Positions 58,303 through 64,000 of a stretch of DNA of 64,000 nucleotides are shown one piece after another. The notes beneath the pieces were generated by a model. It worked only from the letters and a program-made list of their open reading frames with translations, searched no databases and was not told the origin of the DNA. The DNA comes from Merdimonas sp963929015 (GTDB lineage Bacteria > Bacillota > Clostridia > Lachnospirales > Lachnospiraceae). The stretch covers positions 248,001 through 312,000 of the forward strand of contig NZ_CAWVHE010000013.1 in the NCBI RefSeq assembly GCF_963929015.1. Direction: 5' to 3'. The position numbers were made by a program, and so were the translations under genes. Numbering within the stretch: position 1 is the stretch's first letter; every line of letters begins with the position of its first letter.

Positions 58303-59019
58303 CTATTCTTTCCCACTACCGGACGTAGATGCACATCCGCCGCAGGCCGCGCAGTCGCCGCCGCATCCGGACTGGATCTTGGAAGCATCTTTGCCCTTCT
58401 TTTCCAGATTGATCTTCACCTTGTTCTGGATCGCGGCCAGCACAGCCAGTACCAGGAATGCGCCGGGCGCCAGGATAAAGATGGTCACCGGAACGTATCC
58501 GCCTTTTCCCGCAGCTTCATCTGCAAGAGGCAGAAGCTGATAGCCGAACGCCTGGCCTGCACCGATGATCTCGCGGACCAGACCGATGGCAATCAGAGCC
58601 ACGGTAAATCCAAGTCCCATGCCAAGGCCGTCAAAGATGGACGGAAGCACCGGATTCTTGGAAGCATAGCTCTCCGCACGTCCAAGAATGATACAGTTTA
58701 CAACGATCAGCGGGATATATAATCCCAGTGAATCATAAAGAGCCGGTGTAAAACCTTCCATCAGGAAGTCTACGATCGTTACGAAAGAAGCAACGACCAC
58801 GATAAAGGCCGGCATCCGGACAGAATCCGGAATGATCTTACGCAGCATGGAGATCAGCATATTGGACATAACCAGAACTGCTGTTGTAGAAAGCCCCATG
58901 CCGACACCGTTCACTGCTGAGGTTGTGACCGCCAGTGTAGGACACATACCTAACAGGAGAACGAAGATCGGGTTCTCATCTATCAAACCATTTTTTAATC
59001 TTTCAAAACATGAATTCAT
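58303..59019 (-). CDS. rnfE: Rnf complex subunit E, with cysteine-rich tail
   Basis: 238 residues. Six membrane helices with 'NPIFVLLLGMCPTLAVTT' and 'IVVNCIILGRAES' (cluster cysteines). The family is usually near 200 residues; here a C-terminal tail of about 40 residues carries 'GCGGDCAACGGCAS', four closely spaced cysteines, likely cytoplasmic. It could bind metal or a cluster, but this is not a known RnfE function. Confidence 0.94.
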   Translation of the reverse strand: MNSCFERLKNGLIDENPIFVLLLGMCPTLAVTTSAVNGVGMGLSTTAVLVMSNMLISMLRKIIPDSVRMPAFIVVVASFVTIVDFLMEGFTPALYDSLGLYIPLIVVNCIILGRAESYASKNPVLPSIFDGLGMGLGFTVALIAIGLVREIIGAGQAFGYQLLPLADEAAGKGGYVPVTIFILAPGAFLVLAVLAAIQNKVKINLEKKGKDASKIQSGCGGDCAACGGCASTSGSGKE

Positions 59020-59030
59020 CGAAGCACCTC

Positions 59031-59615
59031 CTAAAACGCATTCTGGAAATAACCAAGCGCCGCATTTACCGCGCCGGTCACTGCCCTGGTTGTGATGGTG
59101 GCTCCGCTTAACGCGTCAATTGGCTCGCCCTGGCCGCCGTCTTTTGATACATAGAACTGCTCTGCCTGCTTGCCCACATACTGCTCATAGAAAGCGGGCT
59201 CTGTCGCCTTCATACCAAGTCCGGCCGTCTCACTGATAGACAGGAAGGAAATTCCGCTGACGCTTCCGTCCGCGGCGACCCCTACCGTCACCTGGATGTC
59301 GCCTCCATAACCTTCGCCGTCAGTAGCTGTGATCACATAGCCGGTCTCGCCGCCGTCTACAGCACAGACTTCATCCACTGTCGCGGAGATCCCCAGATCC
59401 TTTACCACCTGAGACGCCACATCCTGATCCACATCCACCGGTTCAAAAGCATCCAGAGACGCGTCGGGAAATACAGCCTGCCAGGCTTCTTTCTTCGCAT
59501 TTTCCTCTGACCGGGCAATGGGATCTTTGGTGATCTCATAGGCCATTCCAAGAAGCAGCCCGGATACCAGTGTAATCACTGTAAGTATCAAGGTATTCTT
59601 AATAATCTTGTTCAT
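59031..59615 (-). CDS. rnfG: Rnf complex subunit G (flavoprotein)
   Basis: 194 residues. One N-terminal membrane helix and an outer FMN-binding domain with 'DALSGATITTRAVTGAVN', the ApbE target (Thr of SGATxT). Its start overlaps the rnfD stop (TAATG). Confidence 0.95.
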   Translation of the reverse strand: MNKIIKNTLILTVITLVSGLLLGMAYEITKDPIARSEENAKKEAWQAVFPDASLDAFEPVDVDQDVASQVVKDLGISATVDEVCAVDGGETGYVITATDGEGYGGDIQVTVGVAADGSVSGISFLSISETAGLGMKATEPAFYEQYVGKQAEQFYVSKDGGQGEPIDALSGATITTRAVTGAVNAALGYFQNAF

Positions 59616-60571
59616 TATTTCTCTCCTCCTTTACCAAATGGTTTTGGAAGAGTAACCTTCTCGATCAGCGGTACCAGAAGGTTACTGATGATGATCGCAT
59701 AAGACACGCCTTCTGCGGATCCTCCAAAGATACGGAACAGTCCGGTCAGAACGCCAAGGACAATTCCGTAAACGATCTGCCCTCTCGGCGTGATCGGGGA
59801 AGTAACATAGTCTGTCGCCATAAACCATGCGCCCAGCATCAGTCCGCCGCCGCACAGGTGGGCGGTGATGTACTGGGGATCAAAAAATCCAATCTCCGGA
59901 TGCGCCACATGGCCGAAGATCCCTACAAAAATCACAAAGGTAACGATATAGGTGCCGGGGATCCGAAGGTCGATCACTCCCATCAGGATCAGGAAGATCG
60001 CGCCAATGATGATGGCGATCACAGATGTCTCTCCGATGGTTCCCGGGATCGTACCGATCATCATATCCATGGTGTTGATCTGATCCATGGCTCCCTCTTT
60101 AACATAGGCAAGGGGAGTCGGACCTGTCACTCCGTCATAGACAAAGCTGGTCATAGGCCCGGTAAAGGAAAGCAAAAGGAAACATCTTGCTCCAAGAGCC
60201 GGGTTCATGAAGTTCTGTCCCAGACCGCCGAACAGCTGCTTTACGATCAGGATACCAAATACACTTCCCAGGGCGCCCATCCACCATGGCGCTGTGGGAG
60301 GCATATTCAGGCCCAGAAGAAGACCCGTCACCACGGCGCTGAAGTCTCCTACGGTTACCTTTTTGTGCATCAGTTTTTCATAAATGTACTCTGTCAGGAC
60401 TGCGGCCACTACCGTGCTGACCAGCATGATAAGAGCTGACAGTCCGAAGTTCCATACCCCAAAGACAGCTGACGGCAACAGCGCGATGGTCACCATGAGC
60501 ATGATATTGCCTGAGGTTATTTTGGAACGGATATGTGGTGAAGATGATACTTTTAATTTAATCTCACTCAC
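59615..60571 (-). CDS. rnfD: Rnf complex subunit D (flavoprotein, ion channel)
   Basis: 318 residues, about nine to ten membrane helices. 'DGVTGPTPLAY' around residue 172 holds the Thr that carries covalent FMN. GTG start 60571 with GAGGTG upstream. Related to NqrB. Confidence 0.95.
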   Translation of the reverse strand: MSEIKLKVSSSPHIRSKITSGNIMLMVTIALLPSAVFGVWNFGLSALIMLVSTVVAAVLTEYIYEKLMHKKVTVGDFSAVVTGLLLGLNMPPTAPWWMGALGSVFGILIVKQLFGGLGQNFMNPALGARCFLLLSFTGPMTSFVYDGVTGPTPLAYVKEGAMDQINTMDMMIGTIPGTIGETSVIAIIIGAIFLILMGVIDLRIPGTYIVTFVIFVGIFGHVAHPEIGFFDPQYITAHLCGGGLMLGAWFMATDYVTSPITPRGQIVYGIVLGVLTGLFRIFGGSAEGVSYAIIISNLLVPLIEKVTLPKPFGKGGEK

Positions 60572-60604
60572 GTTTGGTTCACCTCTTCCTCTTCATTCTT
60601 TTTC

Positions 60605-61924
60605 TTATTTCTTCTTGCGGTTGGCAAGTGCAATCTTTCTCATAGAACCGATCGCCTGTTTCAGCTGACGTTTTGCAGGACATACATAGCTGCAGGAGCC
60701 GCACTCCATACACTCCAGTCCCTCATGCGCCACAAACTTCTCTTCATCGTGATGCTCTGCATAATCTGCCAGTCTGGAAGGGATCAGCCGGCTTGGACAG
60801 GCCTCTACACAGCGACCGCAGTTGATGCAGGCTGTGGGTTCAAATTTTGCCACCTCGTCCTTTGTAAATCCAAGAATGGAAGAAGACGTCTTCGTCACCG
60901 GCACGTCCAGAGACACCATGGCAAATCCCATCATCGGACCGCCGGAGATCAGTTTCTCGGGCTCTGTCTGAAATCCGCCGGCTGCTTCCACCAGTTCCGC
61001 ATGGCTGATGCCAAAAGGCACTTTGAAGTTGCCCGGTTCACTGACCGCGTCGCCGCTTACGGTAACAATTCGTTCCATGGAAGGCTTTCCTTCTGCCACC
61101 GCCTGGTAAATGCTGACCATGGTAGCCACATTGTCTACCACGCATCCCGCATCCGCCGGGAGCATGGCGGAATTGATCGCCCGCCCGGTAGTCGCGTAAA
61201 TAAGCTGACGCTCACCGCCCTGGGGATACTTGGTCTTTAACGCTAGAACCTCCATTCTGGGTTCATCTTTGGTAAGCTCTTTTAACTTTGCGATACAATC
61301 CGGTTTGTTATCCTCAACGCCAAAAATCCCCTTCGCGTTGTCAAAAAGCTTCAGGACGATCTTCATGCCGCCCACCAGCTTCTCGGGCATCTCCAGCATG
61401 GTCCGGTAGTCTGCCGTAATATAGGGCTCACACTCCGCACAGTTGGCGATCACATAGTCGATCTTGTCCGGCTCCTTGGGTGAGAGCTTGACTCTGGTGG
61501 GGAATCCGGCGCCGCCCATGCCGACGATGCCTGCGTTCCCGATAGTTTCCAGGATCTCCTCTTTTGTCATCTCCTCCAGCGGTTTGACTGCCGGATATTC
61601 CACTTCTTCATATTCTCCATCGTTTTCCACGATGATGCTGTTTACAGTCCCCCCCGTAGGGTTCAGGCGTGGAGCAATGTCCTTGACTGTTCCTGACACA
61701 GAGGCATAAACGGGCGCAGACACAAAACCGCCTGCCTCCGCGATCATCTGTCCTTTTAAAACATGGTCTCCCTTGGCGACTACGGGCTTCGCAGGCGCGC
61801 CGATGTGCTGGGATACCGGGTAGACAAGATCCCCCTTCGGCTTCAGCTCAACGATCTCTTTGTTTTTCGCCAGAGCCTTGCCGTCATCAGGATGAATTCC
61901 ACCTTTAAATGTTAACAATGCCAT
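60605..61924 (-). CDS. rnfC: Rnf complex subunit C (NADH-side Fe-S subunit)
   Basis: 439 residues. N-terminal barrel-sandwich domain with 'GGIHPDDGKALAKNK', NADH/FMN-type region 'GMGGAGFPTRVKL', SLBB segment, and two 4Fe-4S motifs 'CINCGRCVEACP' and 'CMECGSCSYVCP'. It passes electrons to or from NAD. First gene of the operon rnfCDGEAB. Confidence 0.96.
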   Translation of the reverse strand: MALLTFKGGIHPDDGKALAKNKEIVELKPKGDLVYPVSQHIGAPAKPVVAKGDHVLKGQMIAEAGGFVSAPVYASVSGTVKDIAPRLNPTGGTVNSIIVENDGEYEEVEYPAVKPLEEMTKEEILETIGNAGIVGMGGAGFPTRVKLSPKEPDKIDYVIANCAECEPYITADYRTMLEMPEKLVGGMKIVLKLFDNAKGIFGVEDNKPDCIAKLKELTKDEPRMEVLALKTKYPQGGERQLIYATTGRAINSAMLPADAGCVVDNVATMVSIYQAVAEGKPSMERIVTVSGDAVSEPGNFKVPFGISHAELVEAAGGFQTEPEKLISGGPMMGFAMVSLDVPVTKTSSSILGFTKDEVAKFEPTACINCGRCVEACPSRLIPSRLADYAEHHDEEKFVAHEGLECMECGSCSYVCPAKRQLKQAIGSMRKIALANRKKK

Positions 61925-62053
61925 CCCTTTTATCCTTCCTTCCTTTTTACTCTATCTTTTATAATACAAGAAATCCCACGAATTTTCCAGTAATTCGCGC
62001 TATTTCTTTGTATATTTCCACAAACATTTTGTCGGTTTTTTAACATACAAAAA

Positions 62054-62080
62054 AGATAGAGGCCCGGATGGCCTCTATCT
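62054..62080 (-). terminator. Terminator after rpsA
   Basis: AGATAGAGGCC-5-GGCCTCTATCT perfect 11-bp stem; minus strand continues TTTTTTG. Confidence 0.88.
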
Positions 62081-62129
62081 GTAACTTTTATAAAATTGAT
62101 TCAGATATTTGATACTGAACTGGTGATCT

Positions 62130-63257
62130 CTACTCTTCTTCTGCCTCATATTCTTCTGTCACTTCTGCGGATTCTGACTCTTCTGTCTCTGCCGCTTCTT
62201 CTGTATTCTTCTCAAGCGCCTTCATGCTTAAGCTGATCTTCTTCTCTTCCACATTAAGATCTACGATCTTTGCTGTAATCTCCTGGCCTACGCTTAAAAC
62301 ATCCGACGGTTTGTCCACATGCGCTCTGGAGATCTGGGATACATGAAGAAGTGCGTCCACGCCCGGTGTCAGTTCCACAAATGCGCCAAAATCTGTCATT
62401 CTGGCAACCTTTCCCTGGATCACCGTGCCGGGTGCATAGGTCTCTTCTGCGTTTGCCCACGGATTGGTCTCCGGGAACTTTAAGCTTAATGCAATCTTGG
62501 TATCATGAATATCTTTGATCAGCACTTCCAGCTGCTCACCTACTTTAAATACCTTTTTGGGATTCTCGATCCGTCCCCAGGACATCTCGGAGATGTGGAG
62601 CAGTCCGTCCACTCCGCCAAGGTCGATGAACGCGCCGAAGTCTGTCACGTTCTTCACCGTTCCTTCAATCCTGTCGCCAACCTGAAGTTTGGCAAAGAGC
62701 TCTCTTTGCTTCTCTGCTCTTTCTGCAACCAGAAGCTGTCTCCTGTCGCCGATCACACGGTTTCTTCTCGGGTTAAACTCGCTGATCACAAACTCGATCT
62801 CCTGTCCCTGGTACTTGCCAAGATCCTTCTCATAACTGTCGGATACCAGGCTGGCAGGAATAAAGACTCTGGCCTCGTCGATCACAACGCTTAAGCCTCC
62901 GCCCAGTACCTGCGTAACCGGAGCTTTGAGTACTTCATGATTCTCATAAGCCTCTTTGAGCCTCTCATTTCCTTTTTCTGCAAGCAGACGCTTGTATGTC
63001 AGCATCACCTGACCTTCGCCGTCATTTACTTTTAATACTTTTGCTGTCATGGGGTCTCCTACGGAAACCATGGTGGTCAGATCCGCATTGGAATCATTGG
63101 TATACTCACTTCTTGTGATCACACCGTCAGCCTTGTACCCTATATTTAAAATGATCTCATCCGGCTTTACGTCGATGACTGTCCCGTCTACGACCTCACC
63201 ATTTCTGATTGTCCGAAAGGACTCCTCTAACATCTGTTCAAAAGTTAAATCTGACAT
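62130..63257 (-). CDS. rpsA: Ribosomal protein S1 family (four S1 domains)
   Basis: 375 residues from ATG 63257 (GAGGAGG ten bases upstream). Four S1/OB repeats, e.g. 'GVITRSEY', 'RVFIPASLV', 'VTDFGAFIDLGGVDGLLHISEMSWGR' in part and 'MTDFGAFVELTPGVDALLHVSQIS' in part, and an acidic Glu-rich tail. Binds mRNA and aids translation. In many clostridia it is fused to, or follows, ispH; here only an ispH remnant precedes and overlaps the start. Confidence 0.93.
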   Translation of the reverse strand: MSDLTFEQMLEESFRTIRNGEVVDGTVIDVKPDEIILNIGYKADGVITRSEYTNDSNADLTTMVSVGDPMTAKVLKVNDGEGQVMLTYKRLLAEKGNERLKEAYENHEVLKAPVTQVLGGGLSVVIDEARVFIPASLVSDSYEKDLGKYQGQEIEFVISEFNPRRNRVIGDRRQLLVAERAEKQRELFAKLQVGDRIEGTVKNVTDFGAFIDLGGVDGLLHISEMSWGRIENPKKVFKVGEQLEVLIKDIHDTKIALSLKFPETNPWANAEETYAPGTVIQGKVARMTDFGAFVELTPGVDALLHVSQISRAHVDKPSDVLSVGQEITAKIVDLNVEEKKISLSMKALEKNTEEAAETEESESAEVTEEYEAEEE

Positions 63258-63482
63258 TGCTTTGAACCTCCTCAATTATTTTCTTGGGCGTGGATGCCCC
63301 TGCTGTAATACCTACTGTTTCCACGGACCTTAATTGATTCATATCCAAATCGTCAAGTGTCTGTATGTAGTACGTATTCTCACAGGCCTTACTGCCTTCC
63401 TTTTCTCGCATTACAGATTGTATTTAAAACAACTATATCATACCCCTTTTTGTAGATTATTTCAACAAAATCTTTGTTTTTT
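63238..63482 (-). pseudogene. ispH: ispH remnant (HMBPP reductase), truncated and internally deleted
   Basis: Between cmk and rpsA, translation in two frames gives IspH pieces. Directly after the cmk stop: 'KDFVEIIYKKGYDIVVLNTICNARKGRQ' split as 'KDFVEIIYKKGYDIVV' + 'LNTICNARKGRQ', then TAA (63391-63389). In the next frame: 'KACENTYYIQTLDDLD', 'NQLRSVETVGITAGAS', 'TPKKIIEEVQSNV', ending at 63238 within the rpsA start. The first ~170 residues and about 33-35 codons between RQ and KACENTYY are missing. IspH makes IPP/DMAPP in the MEP pathway; this copy cannot work, so a second ispH must exist elsewhere if the pathway is used. Confidence 0.85.
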
Positions 63483-63483
63483 T

Positions 63484-64000
63484 TCAATTCGGGGTTTTTC
63501 TCTTCTCTCTGCACAGGGATGCGATCACTGCCACCACTTCTTCGATTGAGAGATCTGAACTGTCGATCAGGACCGCATCTGCCGCCTGTTTTAAAGGAGC
63601 GGTCTTACGGGTGGAATCCCGCTCGTCCCTCTCTCTTATGTCGGCTGCGATCTCTTCCAGATCACATGCGACGCCTTTTTCCTTTAATTCCAGATATCTC
63701 CGCCTGGCCCGGGTTTCCACGCTGGCTGTAAGGAATATTTTCAAGTCTGCCTGCGGAAGCACACAGGTGCCGATATCCCTGCCGTCCATGATCACATTCT
63801 GGGTCTTTGCCAGCCTCCTTTGCAGATCCAGAAGGCATTCCCTCACTGCCGGTACCGCCGCGCACCTGGAGGCCATATTTCCTACGGACTCCTCCCTGAG
63901 CCGTCCCGTAATATTCTCGCCATTTACATAAACCTGCTGGACAGATCCGGCGTATCCGATCTCCATGGTCACTTCCCGGCAGGCCGCAGCCAGCCGGTCC
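63484..64000 (-). CDS. cmk: Cytidylate kinase (partial, 5' end off window)
   Basis: The frame is open to the right edge, so the N-terminal P-loop part is outside. Visible motifs: 'VYVNGENITGRLREESVGNMAS', in part the CMP-binding region, 'IMDGRDIGTCVLPQADLKIFLTAS' in part, and 'RERDERDSTRKTAPLKQAADAVLIDSS' in part, which close the NMP-binding and LID regions. It phosphorylates CMP and dCMP. cmk-ispH-rpsA is the ancestral order here. Confidence 0.94.
   Translation of the reverse strand, partial: DRLAAACREVTMEIGYAGSVQQVYVNGENITGRLREESVGNMASRCAAVPAVRECLLDLQRRLAKTQNVIMDGRDIGTCVLPQADLKIFLTASVETRARRRYLELKEKGVACDLEEIAADIRERDERDSTRKTAPLKQAADAVLIDSSDLSIEEVVAVIASLCREKRKTPN

Overview
The window looks like the chromosome of an endospore-forming, anaerobic gut-type Firmicute, most likely a Lachnospiraceae member. 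It has low-GC Gram-positive gene order (cmk-[ispH]-rpsA, zapA-U32 protease-rodA-pbpA, rpmB-asp23-fakA-recG, scpAB, recA-recX-rny), sporulation genes (spoVB-like, spoIIM-like, an alpha/beta SASP, a GerW/YtfJ protein, dacF paralogues), a complete Rnf complex and a Gram-positive LexA box at recA. No rRNA, tRNA or CRISPR was seen.

Layout. 1-7.6 kb: the leading part of a surface-polysaccharide operon on the minus strand, running off the left edge. In transcription order it has two tandem LoaP-type NusG paralogues, a DegT-type aminotransferase, an ATP-grasp ligase, a PglC-like sugar-1-phosphate transferase, a second ATP-grasp, an ornithine-cyclodeaminase-like protein and a sugar-transfer-type ATP-grasp. 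The part left of about 5.18 kb is clearly AT-richer than the rest and looks like exchangeable accessory DNA. 7.6-10.1 kb: a likely phase-variation switch. Two copies of a tyrosine-recombinase-type core site (10-bp inverted arms around a 7-bp spacer) lie in opposite orientation at 7650-7676 and 9046-9072. The segment between them carries a strong outward promoter and an inserted IS481-family element. A tyrosine recombinase gene lies directly beside the right site. As read here the promoter points away from the polysaccharide operon (an OFF state); inversion would aim it at loaP.

10.1-23.6 kb: core metabolism, all minus strand: a phosphoribosyltransferase, ilvC and ilvN, a HAD phosphatase, gpmI, an esterase, tpiA, pgk and gap, then a sulfur-relay operon (Rrf2 regulator, iscS, iscU-like, mnmA) ending in a frameshifted PHP phosphatase. 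23.7-36 kb: spoVB-like, spoIIM-like, NUDIX, rny, recX-recA, a secreted SLH/triple-rhodanese protein, ybaK-like, dacF, scpB-scpA and a metallophosphoesterase. 36-45.6 kb: pepP, a second dacF flanked by large G-rich hairpins, a padR/membrane-protein pair, SASP, recG, fakA, asp23 and rpmB. 45.7-55.7 kb: a 45-residue membrane protein, gerW-like, DUF2953, a short hypothetical, pbpA, rodA, the U32 protease, zapA, ruvB-ruvA, a Gx transporter and a NusG-domain-II protein. 55.8-62 kb: apbE (flavinylates Rnf subunits) convergent with rnfCDGEAB. 62-64 kb: rpsA, a decayed ispH remnant and the 3' part of cmk.

The most interesting system is the recombinase / inverted-site / promoter / tandem-LoaP assembly in front of the polysaccharide operon. 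Also notable are the ispH remnant, a repeated hairpin element that abuts stop codons, long palindromes around dacF, and a secreted SLH protein with three rhodanese-like domains.
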